Assembly: GCA_031412335.1 (NCBI GenBank)
Contig: JANOCT010000001.1
Coordinates: forward strand, 124,001 to 188,000
Direction: 5' to 3'
DNA from: JBBQYA01 sp031412335
GTDB taxonomy: Bacteria; Bacteroidota; Bacteroidia; Sphingobacteriales; Sphingobacteriaceae
DNA length: 64,000 nucleotides
The translations under genes and the position numbers were made by a program. This document shows positions 1-9,219 of this stretch, one piece after another (the stretch's first letter is position 1; every line of letters begins with the position of its first letter). The notes beneath the pieces were generated by a model that was not told the DNA's origin, did not search any database, and saw only the letters and a list, made by a program, of their open reading frames with translations.

Positions 1-294
1 AACCAAAAAAGCTGAACCAGAAGCCGTCATGTCTATTCTTCCGACAATGTAATTCTTAACTTGTTTAATCTGTTTTAACTTGAATTTTCCTTTAGTAATC
101 TCCGTTAAAATTCCGTTTTCTGTCATTTCTTCCAAGATTTTCGAAACCATGTTTATGGCCATAGAATCTTTTACATACAAGGCGGAAGAAATTTGTTTAT
201 AGTTGAATTCTTTTGAAGAATTTTTGTTGAAATAGTTTAAAACTGATTCGCCAAGGGCTTTTTTCAATGATTGTAATGAGCGTGGTTTAGTCAT
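1..294 (-). CDS. rnr: Ribonuclease R, N-terminal part (gene runs off the window)
   Basis: Reading leftwards from an ATG at 292-294 gives 98 residues that stay open to the window edge. They begin MTKPRSLQSLKKAL, form a winged-helix-like segment (about residues 15-75), and end in GRIDMTASGSAFLV, the typical entry into the first cold-shock/OB domain of the RNase R family. RNase R is a processive 3'-to-5' exoribonuclease that degrades structured RNA in the cytoplasm. Only the N-terminus is visible, so the catalytic RNB domain cannot be checked. The start lies 32 bases downstream of the type B secreted protein gene, so it is probably the last or a later gene of the M16 operon. VacB/RNase R is the only good match I recognise. 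Confidence 0.85.
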   Translation of the reverse strand, partial: MTKPRSLQSLKKALGESVLNYFNKNSSKEFNYKQISSALYVKDSMAINMVSKILEEMTENGILTEITKGKFKLKQIKQVKNYIVGRIDMTASGSAFLV

Positions 295-326
295 TCCTCG
301 TTGGGATTAATTTGATATTTATTTAT

Positions 327-1841
327 TTAAAACACTGCTATTACTGTACCTTTTTTTGTAATTGATTCTCCATTTAATTTTTTAGCATTAATTAAATAAA
401 TATAAACTCCTGTACTGATGATGTTTCCAGAAGCTATATCTCCATCCCAACCATTTTCTTGATTGATGGTTGAAAAAAGCATTCTGCCCCAACGATCAAA
501 AATTTTAAATGAATACTCTTTTTGATCAATTCCAATCAACACTGGTTTAAAGATTGGATTTATTCCTCCAGGAGTAAATGCATCAGGAACAAAAATATTA
601 TTTTCAGGAAAAACACAATTTGTATTTGATTGCGCTATTCCATTTGTACCTAAACTGCTAGCTACTTCTCGAGCTATAATCTTATAACAATTTACCGTTT
701 TATTTAAAATAATTGCTGTATCAGTATCCAAATAACTAGTAACACCATCAGGCAAACTAATTAGCAAGGTGCCGTTTCGATAAAGATCATATTGTTGCGC
801 TCCATTTTCCCAACCTTCCACTAGGTTCCAACTTAACAAATTGCTAAAATCAGGATTTGTTTTCGCAGTTAAAACTACCGTGTTTAACACTTCAGAAGTA
901 ATTGTGCTAACAGGACAACTAGTTTGAGCAACTATTCTGTAATAATAAACTTCGTTTACATTTTTTTCAGTCTCAAAATATAAAAATTGAAAATTACCAG
1001 GCTGACTTAAAGTAGCAACCGGCAAAAAATTAGATGTGGTTTTACTTCGCTCTAAGGTATATTGAATTGGAGAGGTAGATGGGTCTGAAATCCAACTAAC
1101 CTTTATCGTATCGTTATTGTCTGCTACAGATGCATCGTAAGCATATACAAAATTTGGAAACGTGCCAAAAGAAGGAACATAAGTTTTAATATTGGAACTA
1201 GAAGTCTTTGAATTATCTGATGCTACTGCTCTGATAAAAAAGCGATTATCAACTCCACTTAATAAGTTACTAAAGGTATAAGTATTTGGCGAACCGGTGT
1301 TTACTGAATCAATTAAAGTAAAGGAATTTCCTCCTTGAGATACATAAATGCGATAGGTTCTTACGCCTTGAGTCCAACCTTCATAACTATTCCAGTTCAA
1401 TGTTATTTTTTGAGAACAGGTATCAAAAGTGGTTTCGGATAAATAAATGGTTGAATGTGGATTACTAAACGAGGAATTAAACTTATTGTCGAAATGTGAT
1501 GCAACTACGTTAAAGTTTTCTTTTTCTGTTTCGCATTTAGAGTTAATAAATTGCGCTGTAGCTAATTTAGCATCCTGATACAAATAACTATTTTGACCAG
1601 ATAAAACACTATCAATGACGATAAACGCATTTGAATTTTTGTAAATAAAATAACTATCTCTGTTTATTTCTACAGTAGCAATCCAAGTAATTTCTGCAAA
1701 TTGTTTAGGTCCGCCAGGTGTCATTACTGTTTTTACCGTTACAGAATCAATTATTGGTGTACCAAGTGCTTGTGCACTAACTTGATAAACAGAAAATGCG
1801 AGTAGTAAGAAAGTAAATAATGTATGATAGCTTTTCACCAT
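327..1841 (-). CDS. Secreted protein with fibronectin-III-like repeats and a type B T9SS sorting domain
   Basis: 504 residues. A signal peptide (about residues 1-23, hydrophobic core FLLLAFSVYQV then SAQA) is followed by four or so beta-rich repeats resembling fibronectin type III domains. The C-terminal 90 residues start at NNIFVPDAFTPGG, contain FKIFDRWGRMLF and NGWDGD, and end in GTVIAVF. This is the gliding-motility-associated (CHU_C, type B) sorting domain used for export and surface attachment by the type IX secretion system. The gene starts 3 bases after the end of the M16 gene 1845-3125, implying co-transcription. The ligand or surface role cannot be read from the sequence. The nearest alternative label is generic gliding-motility C-terminal protein. 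Confidence 0.85.
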   Translation of the reverse strand: MVKSYHTLFTFLLLAFSVYQVSAQALGTPIIDSVTVKTVMTPGGPKQFAEITWIATVEINRDSYFIYKNSNAFIVIDSVLSGQNSYLYQDAKLATAQFINSKCETEKENFNVVASHFDNKFNSSFSNPHSTIYLSETTFDTCSQKITLNWNSYEGWTQGVRTYRIYVSQGGNSFTLIDSVNTGSPNTYTFSNLLSGVDNRFFIRAVASDNSKTSSSNIKTYVPSFGTFPNFVYAYDASVADNNDTIKVSWISDPSTSPIQYTLERSKTTSNFLPVATLSQPGNFQFLYFETEKNVNEVYYYRIVAQTSCPVSTITSEVLNTVVLTAKTNPDFSNLLSWNLVEGWENGAQQYDLYRNGTLLISLPDGVTSYLDTDTAIILNKTVNCYKIIAREVASSLGTNGIAQSNTNCVFPENNIFVPDAFTPGGINPIFKPVLIGIDQKEYSFKIFDRWGRMLFSTINQENGWDGDIASGNIISTGVYIYLINAKKLNGESITKKGTVIAVF

Positions 1842-1844
1842 ATT

Positions 1845-3125
1845 TTAGCCAACTAAAACTGAAATAAATTCTTCTTTTTTTAAATAATTTATAGCCAATT
1901 GCTGAATTTCTTCGGCAGATATGGTTTTAACTTTATCAATATATTGATCATAATACGTATAGTCGAGATCGTAAAACAGAATCCCTTTTAACTTATCAGC
2001 ATGCGAAAACGCATTTTCAATACTTCCTAACATGGTGCCTAATAAATAATTTCTAACCAAATCTAATTCTTGATCTTCAACAAGTTCTACTTGCAAACGT
2101 TCTATTTCTTTAAAAATTTCTTGTAAAGCGCTATCATGAACCTCTTTACCCACTTCTGTGCTGATAAAAAAGTATGCATCTTTTTGTAAAGAAACAACTC
2201 TACTACCAATTCCATAAGTATAACCCTTTTCTTCTCTAATGTTTGCCATTAATCTAGATCCAAAATACCCACCTAAAAGTGTATTCAAAATTTGAAGACC
2301 TATATAATCTGGATGTTTTTTGCCTACTAATTTTTTACCAACTCGCATGGCAGTTTGCAAGGCATCCTTTTTTTCTTTGTAATATTTACCAAAATGTAAA
2401 GTTTCGGGATGAGTTACATCATTATATTCAAATTTACTGTCCGAATTTATATTTCCAAAATACCTTGCAATATTAGTTTTTGTATGATCAGAAAGTTTAC
2501 CAGCAACAATTAAGGTACAATTAGAAGGAGTATAAAATTCTTGGTGGAAATCGACCAAATTTGCTCTGTTTATTTCTTCAATATTCTTAAATTCTGTATT
2601 AAAACCATAGGGATGATTAGATCCAAAGAGTTTTTCATTAAAAATTTTCCGAGCCTCGTAATCATTTTTCTTTTTGTTTACCGCAAGTTTTTGCTTGTTG
2701 TTAGCAATAAATGTTTCCAGTTCGGTTTGTGGAAAAGTTGGATGGAAAATTACATCGGTAAAAACTGGCAATAATTTTTCTAGATGTTTATTTAAACAAT
2801 ACAAAGTCACATATGCTTTATCAAAATCAACTTCCGTTTGCAAAAATGCACCATGGAAATCAAAAAAATCAGCAATCTCAGAACCAGTCATGGTAGAATT
2901 TCCTTCTACTAACAATGAATTTACCGCATTGGCAGACAAACGGGATTCTTCGAACCAATTTCCTGCATTTATGATTACTTCAACTCTTACAACATCCTCA
3001 GAACCTGCATTAATGGAATAAAATGGAATTCCATTCGGAAGAGTAATTTTCTCAGGTTTTACAATGGTTAACTTTTCTATTTCATTCGCCTCGGGCGCAA
3101 CACTTCTATCCAGTAGGTCTATCAT
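1845..3125 (-). CDS. M16 family metallopeptidase-like protein, inactive partner subunit
   Basis: 426 residues with the two-lobed M16 (pitrilysin/processing peptidase) layout. The HxxEH zinc motif is missing: its place (about residues 63-67) reads ANAVNS. The C-terminal lobe keeps the glycine-rich segment and the R/Y pair (GGYFGSRLMANIREEKGYTY) that helps bind substrate in active complexes. Two-subunit M16 peptidases commonly pair one catalytic and one non-catalytic chain. The active chain is encoded immediately upstream (3128-4372) with a 2-base gap, so a heterodimer is the natural inference. There is no evident signal peptide, so the location is cytoplasmic or unresolved. Confidence 0.88.
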   Translation of the reverse strand: MIDLLDRSVAPEANEIEKLTIVKPEKITLPNGIPFYSINAGSEDVVRVEVIINAGNWFEESRLSANAVNSLLVEGNSTMTGSEIADFFDFHGAFLQTEVDFDKAYVTLYCLNKHLEKLLPVFTDVIFHPTFPQTELETFIANNKQKLAVNKKKNDYEARKIFNEKLFGSNHPYGFNTEFKNIEEINRANLVDFHQEFYTPSNCTLIVAGKLSDHTKTNIARYFGNINSDSKFEYNDVTHPETLHFGKYYKEKKDALQTAMRVGKKLVGKKHPDYIGLQILNTLLGGYFGSRLMANIREEKGYTYGIGSRVVSLQKDAYFFISTEVGKEVHDSALQEIFKEIERLQVELVEDQELDLVRNYLLGTMLGSIENAFSHADKLKGILFYDLDYTYYDQYIDKVKTISAEEIQQLAINYLKKEEFISVLVG

Positions 3126-3127
3126 TT

Positions 3128-4372
3128 TTAATTAATATTATTTTTAAGGTAAAACAACGTAGAAGAATTTCCTAAATCGAATAGCTGGGAAGCATATTTC
3201 TTTATTTCCTCAGCAGTAATGGATTGATAAATTTCTGTTTCCTTATTCACCATTCCGGCATCCCCCATTAATTCATAATAAGCAAGATTCATCGCCTTAT
3301 TTAACAAACTCATTTCACTGAAAATGAACGTAGATTCTGCTTTATTTTTAACTTTTTGAAGTTCCTGTTCAGGAATGTATTCATCAACTAATTTTTGTAG
3401 CTCTCTTAAAATTGCATTTTCAGCTTCTAAAACTGTGTTATTTTCACTCAACTTTCCTTCAATTACAAACATACCAGCATCCATATCACCAGAAACGTAG
3501 GCATTTATTTCACTAAAAAGTTTTTGTTCGCGCAATAAGCTTTTATGAAAACGAGATGAATTTCCTCTGGATAAAATATCTGAAATAATATCAGCAATAT
3601 AATATTCATGGCTTTTACGTTCGCTCATGTGAAAAACTTTATAAATAGCATCAGCTGGCACATCCCGATGAACGGTTTTAGTTCTTGATTCAATTTGCAA
3701 AGGCTCTTTGGGTAAATTACGTTGATACCGAATCCCACGATCAATAGAACCGAACCATTTTTCGGCTTGATCTTCAATTTCATTCGCTTTCACATTTCCA
3801 GCAATTACCAAAATAGCATTTTGTGGATTATAATGTTTCGTAAAAAATGCCTTCACATCTTCAATTTCTGCATTTTCAATATGCGAAAGCTCTTTTCCGA
3901 TGGTTGCCCAACGATAAGGATGAACTTGATAAACCAACTCGCGAAGCAATAGCCAAACATCGCCATAAGGCTGATTGAGATAGCGTTGTTTAAATTCTTC
4001 GCAAACCACATTTTTTTGAACTTCTAAACTTTTTTCAGAAAAAGCAAGATTCAACATTCGATCAGATTCTAACCAAAGTGCTGTTTCAAGGTTTTGAGAT
4101 GGAACTTGAATGTAATAATTCGTAATATCATTGCTCGTGAAAGCATTGTTTTCGCCTCCTACACGCTGCAAAGGTTCATCGTAAACCGGAATATTGACAG
4201 AGCCACCGAACATTAAATGCTCAAACAAGTGTGCAAAACCAGTTTGCTCTGGGTTTTCGTCTCTAGCACCTACATCATATAAAACATTTACTACACACAT
4301 CGGATTGGTAGCATCCTCGTGAATTAATAATTTCAAACCATTGGAAAGAACAACTCTTTTATAATCTATCAT
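3128..4372 (-). CDS. M16 family zinc metallopeptidase, catalytic subunit
   Basis: 414 residues. The inverted zinc motif HLFEH is at residues 48-52 (ligands His48 and His52, catalytic Glu51), with a downstream Glu in NVVCEEFKQRY (residues 125-126) as the expected third ligand. These are the hallmarks of M16B processing-peptidase-like enzymes that cleave peptides or small proteins inside a closed chamber. It is the first gene of a tight minus-strand set (inactive M16 partner, type B secreted protein, rnr). No signal peptide is seen. The physiological substrate is unknown; misfolded or signal peptides are typical guesses for the family. Confidence 0.92.
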   Translation of the reverse strand: MIDYKRVVLSNGLKLLIHEDATNPMCVVNVLYDVGARDENPEQTGFAHLFEHLMFGGSVNIPVYDEPLQRVGGENNAFTSNDITNYYIQVPSQNLETALWLESDRMLNLAFSEKSLEVQKNVVCEEFKQRYLNQPYGDVWLLLRELVYQVHPYRWATIGKELSHIENAEIEDVKAFFTKHYNPQNAILVIAGNVKANEIEDQAEKWFGSIDRGIRYQRNLPKEPLQIESRTKTVHRDVPADAIYKVFHMSERKSHEYYIADIISDILSRGNSSRFHKSLLREQKLFSEINAYVSGDMDAGMFVIEGKLSENNTVLEAENAILRELQKLVDEYIPEQELQKVKNKAESTFIFSEMSLLNKAMNLAYYELMGDAGMVNKETEIYQSITAEEIKKYASQLFDLGNSSTLFYLKNNIN

Positions 4373-4500
4373 TCAAATTTTTAATTTATAAATTTCTAAA
4401 AATAGTATTTTTGTTGCTATTAACGCATTTTTGATAGAGTTAAACGATTAAATTGTTCAGTTTGTGTGGTTTAATTCAATAAACAATAATTTGACATAGG

Positions 4501-4612
4501 AGTGCTTTGGCTTAGGGATAGAAGCGGCATCCTTTTTTTTCAATTAAAAAACAATTAAATCAAAAAAGATATAGCGGATAGCCCGACCCGTTTTTCAGGG
4601 TAAGCCCAAAAT
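4501..4612 (+). ncRNA. Candidate structured RNA resembling the Bacteroidota Flavo-1 type intergenic RNA
   Basis: The 368-base gap between the M16 operon and mqnC holds a compact conserved-looking block. The segment GGGATAGAAGCGGCATCC is followed by a T-run, and further on by an A-run and GATATAGCGGATAGCCC. ATC-C-TTTTTT pairs with AAAAAAGAT, GGG pairs with CCC, and GAAGCGGC and TATAGCGG form a symmetric internal loop. It ends in a small ACCC/GGGT hairpin. I recognise the GCGGCATCC / GATATAGCGGATAGC pairing as a motif common between genes in Bacteroidota, and Flavo-1 is the RNA family it most resembles from memory. Strand and exact ends are uncertain. Function is unknown. The rest of the gap is AT-rich with nothing else I can name. 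Confidence 0.5.
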
Positions 4613-4740
4613 ATAAATTAATACGCTGATCTATAAATATTTAATATTTATAATTAAAATAAATAGAAGATTGATAAAAACATACCATATTTACATTACC
4701 TCAATTAAAACAAAAAACATATCCAACTACTTTTAATGCT

Positions 4741-5865
4741 ATGAATGTAAATCAGCTTTTAAAAAGAGCGTTAAATTTTGAATTTCTATCAGCCGACGAA
4801 GGTAAGTTTTTGTATTTCAATGCCTCAACTGCCGAGTTGATGTTTATCGGAAATGAATTGAGGAAAATCCAAAAGCCTGATAATGTGGTAACTTGGATTA
4901 TTGATCGAAATCTAAACACTACTAATGTTTGTATTGCCAATTGTAAGTTTTGTAATTTTTTTCGCCGACCTGGTCACCAGGAAAGTTATATAACCAGCAT
5001 TGAAGAATATAAAGTTAAAATAGAAGAGACTTTTAAATATGGTGGCGAACAATTGTTATTGCAAGGTGGGCATCATCCAGATTTAGGCTTAGCCTATTAT
5101 GCAAACCTCTTTCGCGAATTGAAAAGTTTGTATCCTAATTTAAAACTCCATTCATTAGGTCCACCGGAAATTGCACACATTACTAAACTAGAAAAATCAA
5201 CCCATACCGAAGTTTTAAAAACATTAATAGAAGCTGGTTTAGATTCCTTGCCAGGTGCAGGTGCCGAAATTTTGAACGATCGGGTCAGAAGATTAATAAG
5301 TAAAGGAAAATGTACCGGAAAAGAATGGTTGGATGTAATGCGAGCTGCACATCAATTAAACTTGACCACATCCGCCACCATGATGTTTGGCCATGTTGAA
5401 ACCATTGACGAGCGATTTGAACATTTAGTTTGGCTACGTGAAGTGCAAGCTGAAAAGCCTGAAACAGCAAAAGGGTTCTTGGCTTTTATACCTTGGCCAT
5501 TTATGGACGATGGAACTTTACTAAAAAGAATAAGAGGAATAAAAAACACCATTACGGCCGATGAATATGTGCGTATGATTGCGCTTAGTCGTATTATGTT
5601 GCCAAATGTTAAAAACATTCAAGCTTCATGGCTTACGGTAGGTAAAGAAACTGCACAACTCTGCTTACATGCCGGAGCCAATGATTTTGGTTCGATTATG
5701 ATTGAAGAAAATGTAGTTTCAGCAGCTGGTGCTCCACATCGTTTTACTGCACAAGGCATTCAGGATTCAATTGCAGATGCAGGATTTAAACCTCAATTGC
5801 GAACTCAGCAATACGAATTTAGAGAGCTACCCGCAGAAATGGAACAACAAGTAATTAATTATTAA
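4741..5865 (+). CDS. mqnC: Cyclic dehypoxanthinyl futalosine synthase (radical SAM)
   Basis: 374 residues. The radical-SAM cysteines Cys64, Cys68 and Cys71 (CIANCKFC) follow VTWIIDRNLNTTNV, typical of the MqnC/MqnE/CofH group. LLLQGGHHPDLGL and the C-terminal GSIMIEENVVSAAGA match MqnC closely. The enzyme cyclises dehypoxanthine futalosine, a cytoplasmic step of the futalosine pathway to menaquinone. Its presence says the organism uses that route rather than MenFD. It heads a plus-strand run with scpB 57 bases downstream. MqnE is the main alternative, but the IDRN-containing start and the C-terminus favour MqnC. Confidence 0.93.
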   Translation: MNVNQLLKRALNFEFLSADEGKFLYFNASTAELMFIGNELRKIQKPDNVVTWIIDRNLNTTNVCIANCKFCNFFRRPGHQESYITSIEEYKVKIEETFKYGGEQLLLQGGHHPDLGLAYYANLFRELKSLYPNLKLHSLGPPEIAHITKLEKSTHTEVLKTLIEAGLDSLPGAGAEILNDRVRRLISKGKCTGKEWLDVMRAAHQLNLTTSATMMFGHVETIDERFEHLVWLREVQAEKPETAKGFLAFIPWPFMDDGTLLKRIRGIKNTITADEYVRMIALSRIMLPNVKNIQASWLTVGKETAQLCLHAGANDFGSIMIEENVVSAAGAPHRFTAQGIQDSIADAGFKPQLRTQQYEFRELPAEMEQQVINY

Positions 5866-5922
5866 AAAAACAAAGGCTTCATTTATTCTTTCTTTTAAAA
5901 TACAATACTACTTTTACCCGCA

Positions 5923-6489
5923 ATGGAGGAAGTTGAATTACACATAGAGGCAGTTTTATTTGCCTCAGCAGATCGGGTTACTGTAAAGGAATTAGCAGAA
6001 ATCTTACTTTTTGTTTTTGAAAGGAATTTTGAAGAAACAGAAGTTGAAGAAAGTTTAACCAAAATCACGGAAAAGTTTGATTCTAATCATTCATCATTTC
6101 AACTAAAAAAGATTGATGCTGGCTATCAGTTTTTCACAAAACCAGATTACCAAAAAGGGATACAATACTTACAACAACAACGATCAAAGAAAAAACTATC
6201 TGTTTCTGCTATGGAAACCTTAGCCATAATTTCGTACAAACAACCCATTACCAAATCAGAAATTGAGCAAATACGTGGTGTGAACTGCGATTATTCAGTA
6301 CATAAATTATTAGAAAAAGAATTGATAAGTATCGAAGGAAAAAGTGATGCACCCGGGAAACCTTTATTGTATGTAACCAGTAAGATGTTCATGGATTATT
6401 TTTCATTGAACTCCATTGCTGATTTGCCTAAACTAAAAGATATAGCTACACAACCTGATTCAACAATTGGGGAAAATGATTTTCAATAA
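5923..6489 (+). CDS. scpB: Segregation and condensation protein B
   Basis: 188 residues. The N-terminus HIEAVLFASADRVTVKEL and the central SVSAMETLAIISYKQPITKSEI, followed by IRGVNCDYSVHKLLEK, are the two winged-helix landmarks of ScpB. ScpB dimerises and binds the kleisin ScpA, forming the SMC-ScpAB condensin that organises and segregates the chromosome. ScpA is not in the window. The C-terminal tail (LPKLKDIATQPDSTIGENDFQ region) is short and polar. The start was chosen at ATG 5923, directly before the conserved glutamate-rich first helix. Confidence 0.92.
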   Translation: MEEVELHIEAVLFASADRVTVKELAEILLFVFERNFEETEVEESLTKITEKFDSNHSSFQLKKIDAGYQFFTKPDYQKGIQYLQQQRSKKKLSVSAMETLAIISYKQPITKSEIEQIRGVNCDYSVHKLLEKELISIEGKSDAPGKPLLYVTSKMFMDYFSLNSIADLPKLKDIATQPDSTIGENDFQ

Positions 6490-6643
6490 TATTTTGGTAA
6501 AATTTTTGTAATCAATGAAAAATAGTACAACTTTGTTACAGACGTTTAAACATCCATTTTAGAAAAATAATTATCAAATCTCTCGCAAAATTCACCCTTA
6601 ACCCATACAAATCTTAAACCCTTTATCATCTATTTTTCAGTAA

Positions 6644-6898
6644 ATGAAAACTCCTAAAAAACCTATTAAAAAGGTTCCAGAAAAGTTAAAGAATTCTGTA
6701 AATCAAGAATCCGTTAAAAAAACCAAGTTGAAACCTTTAAACCCAAAGGAATCTAAAAATTGGAAAAACAAACTTGACGAAGACGATGAAGATGATTTTT
6801 TGGTAAATGATGAAATTGATGATGTAGATGAGTTGGATGATATAGAAGACGATTTTGCAGGAAATTCAGAATTTGACGAAGATGATGATCGGTTTTAA
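6644..6898 (+). CDS. Small protein with basic head and acidic tail, function unknown
   Basis: 84 residues. The first half is rich in lysine and proline (MKTPKKPIKKVPEKLK); the second half is almost entirely Asp/Glu (repeated DDVDELDDIEDDF). This bipolar, probably disordered composition is common for small conserved hypothetical proteins of Bacteroidota near scpB or acetyltransferase genes, but no function is established to my knowledge. Codon use is ordinary, and the gene sits between scpB and the acetyltransferase-like gene on the same strand, so I take it as real. A charge-mediated nucleic-acid or protein-binding role is speculation. Confidence 0.7.
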   Translation: MKTPKKPIKKVPEKLKNSVNQESVKKTKLKPLNPKESKNWKNKLDEDDEDDFLVNDEIDDVDELDDIEDDFAGNSEFDEDDDRF

Positions 6899-7007
6899 AA
6901 CCTGTTGTCTGTTTGTAATTTCTTACCCATAAATTTTTATAAATCAATTATTGAATGCTTAAACCGCATTTAGTAATTGATTTTTTATTTTAACAAGCAC
7001 CTAAACC

Positions 7008-8186
7008 ATGAAAATCTCTTTAGTAGATAGTCCTAAAAAAGCTAAATTATTTTTAGAAGTTCCACGCATTATTTATAAAAATGATTCGGTTTGGGTTTCG
7101 CCGTTAGATGTAGAAATAGAAAATATTTTCAAGCCCGAAACCAATATATTTCATTCCCATGGTATAATAGTCAGATGGATATTGCAAGATTCGAATGATC
7201 GATTAATTGGCAGAATTGCCGCTTTTGTAGATCATCATAAAGCATCCAATTTCGAGCAACCTACCGGTGGCATTGGTTATTTTGAATGCATAAATGATTT
7301 TGATGCTGCAAAACTCTTGTTTGATACAGCAAAAACCTGGTTGATTGCCAAAGGAATGAAAGCCATGGACGGACCCGTTAATTTTGGCGAAAACGATCGG
7401 TATTGGGGTTTATTAGTCGAGGGTTTCACGCACCCAACTATTGGAATGAATTATCACCCACCCTATTATCAAGCCTTGTTCGAAAAATATCAGTTTACTA
7501 CTTTTTTCGAACAGAGAACCAATATGATAAATATGAAAATTCCTTTTCCAGAGCGTTTCAACAAAATTTCTAATTGGGTAGCCAACAAAGAAGGAAACAC
7601 GTTTGAGCATATCACCTTAAAAAATATTAATAAATACGTTGAAGATTTTAAGGAAATTTATAACGATGGCTGGCAATATCACGATGGTTTTGTACCCATG
7701 ACCACCCAAAACGCCAAAGAAAATCTGGAGAAACTCATTCCGATAATGGATGAGAAATTAATTTGGTTTGCCTATGTACACAAGGAGCCAGCCTCTTTTA
7801 TTGTAGTGATGCCAGATGCCAACCAATTATTAAAACCCTTCAAAGGTAAATTGGGCGTAATAGAAAAAATTCGATTTCTATATGCCAAAAAATTTAACCG
7901 ACCCGATCGTTTGCGGGTAGTAGTAATGGGTACCAAAACAAGATTTCAAAAGCTAGGACTTGAATCTGCCCTATTCATGAAATTGCATGCCTATACTTTT
8001 CCACAAAAGCATTACGACGAAACCGAATTATCCTGGGTTGGCGATTTCAATCCAAAAATGCAATCCATACACGAAGCTACTGGTGCATATCCTGCTAAAA
8101 AACATATTACCTATCGCTATGTGTTCGACAACCCGGGAGTAGTACAAAAACCAAAAGAACTTATTGAAAAAAACAGGACAGAGTAG
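7008..8186 (+). CDS. GNAT-like N-acetyltransferase family protein of about 390 residues
   Basis: 392 residues, soluble, no signal peptide. The protein has the pattern of a conserved Bacteroidota family usually annotated as GNAT-fold: IIYKNDSVWVSPLDVE near the start, LIGRIAAFVDHHKA, GIGYFECINDFDAAKLL (resembling an acetyl-CoA-binding strand and helix), GPVNFGENDRYWGLLVEGF, then a second acetyltransferase-like half ending in GDFNPKMQSIHEATGAYPAKKHITYRY. The last segment reads like the terminal GNAT strand. The substrate is unknown. It is the last housekeeping gene before the accessory region; what follows (8187-8410) is AT-rich with no gene. Confidence 0.7.
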   Translation: MKISLVDSPKKAKLFLEVPRIIYKNDSVWVSPLDVEIENIFKPETNIFHSHGIIVRWILQDSNDRLIGRIAAFVDHHKASNFEQPTGGIGYFECINDFDAAKLLFDTAKTWLIAKGMKAMDGPVNFGENDRYWGLLVEGFTHPTIGMNYHPPYYQALFEKYQFTTFFEQRTNMINMKIPFPERFNKISNWVANKEGNTFEHITLKNINKYVEDFKEIYNDGWQYHDGFVPMTTQNAKENLEKLIPIMDEKLIWFAYVHKEPASFIVVMPDANQLLKPFKGKLGVIEKIRFLYAKKFNRPDRLRVVVMGTKTRFQKLGLESALFMKLHAYTFPQKHYDETELSWVGDFNPKMQSIHEATGAYPAKKHITYRYVFDNPGVVQKPKELIEKNRTE

Positions 8187-8410
8187 AGTTGATGTTTTTT
8201 TTAATTTGAAAACTAGACTTCGTTAAACTTATATTAGTAAAATGATACTGGAATAAATAAAAACATTGTTTAGTTAATTCAATTAGTTTAAGGATGATGT
8301 TTTTATTTTTTTTTGGTTTCTTAACATAATAAAAGTAAAACCAGAATTGTGGAAAGTATTCCGAAACTTTTATATTTAAAATTTAGTGGTTTCTTCAAAA
8401 AGGAAAAAAA

Positions 8411-8965
8411 ATGCGGCTGATAATTCTTTTCACATTTACAATATTTTTATTAGGGGATTGTTTTGCACAGAAAACTCTCCAATCTAAACTATACAGCAAT
8501 AAAGGGAGGCTGATTGTGGATCCATCCCTTAAAATCACATTAAGACAATTAAATAAGTGGATAACCATTGAAGATACCTTGACAAAAATGATCCTCAAAC
8601 AACTTATATATCCGCCAGAGCTATATGAGAATGGTATTTATTATAAGCTTATAATTTCATTTACTGTGGATAATAAAGGAACGTTCAATGACTTTAAAAT
8701 AGAGAATTATGACAGTATAATCGCTTTTCAGTACGATAATAAAACTAATTTTAGATATAGTAAAATGTTTTCAGAAGTATGCTACAACTCGATAATTTTT
8801 TGCTCCAGAAACTTTGAAAAACAAGGTTTTAAGACATCAAAAAATAAATATGAAAAATATTATCTTCCAATCAGTTTCAATTTATCTCATTACAATACCT
8901 TATTATTTATAAAAAATGGATGGATGACATATGAAAAAAAGATATTTCCCATTTATAATGAATAA
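8411..8965 (+). CDS. Secreted protein with TonB C-terminal-like domain, function unknown
   Basis: 184 residues. A clear signal peptide (LIILFTFTIFLLGDCFAQ) leads to a short mature protein. The segment MILKQLIYPPELYENGIYYK followed by LIISFTVDNKGTFNDFKI resembles the TonB C-terminal fold (YPxxAxxxGxxGxVxVxFxVDxxG). It lacks the proline-rich periplasmic spanner of true TonB, so energy transduction is not supported. Stand-alone periplasmic TonB-C-like proteins are common in Bacteroidota. It is the first gene of the accessory region, ending just before repeat copy A. Confidence 0.55.
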   Translation: MRLIILFTFTIFLLGDCFAQKTLQSKLYSNKGRLIVDPSLKITLRQLNKWITIEDTLTKMILKQLIYPPELYENGIYYKLIISFTVDNKGTFNDFKIENYDSIIAFQYDNKTNFRYSKMFSEVCYNSIIFCSRNFEKQGFKTSKNKYEKYYLPISFNLSHYNTLLFIKNGWMTYEKKIFPIYNE

Positions 8966-8979
8966 AATTTTTTAATCAG

Positions 8980-9190
8980 AATTATAATTCTAAAGCTTTT
9001 TCCCAAGATTTATAGTCCGATTTTAAATCCAACGTATTATTGAAAGTCTAAATTTTGCTTTTGCTTATTTTATTAGTTTGATTTAGATAAAGAATTGATA
9101 TTTTTATTTGAATTGATTACTAAGTAATTCAAAAGTACTATAAATAATACGAGAAGTACTAAAACTTGCCTATATTTAGAATTTAGCAGG
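8980..9190 (+). repeat. Modular intergenic repeat, copy A (modules M3+M4)
   Basis: This gap carries the distal half of a repeat family found eight times between here and 33 kb, always in this orientation. Shared landmarks are TTTATAGTCCGATTTTAAA, GAAAGTCTAAATTTTGCTTTT and GATATTTTTATTTGAATTGA, seen again at 28.3-28.45 kb and, less completely, at 11.15, 16.7 and 32.8 kb. It ends 29 bases before tcmP. No ORF covers it. Confidence 0.6.
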
Positions 9191-9219
9191 AAGCTTGCAA
9201 AACACAAATACAACTAGAT

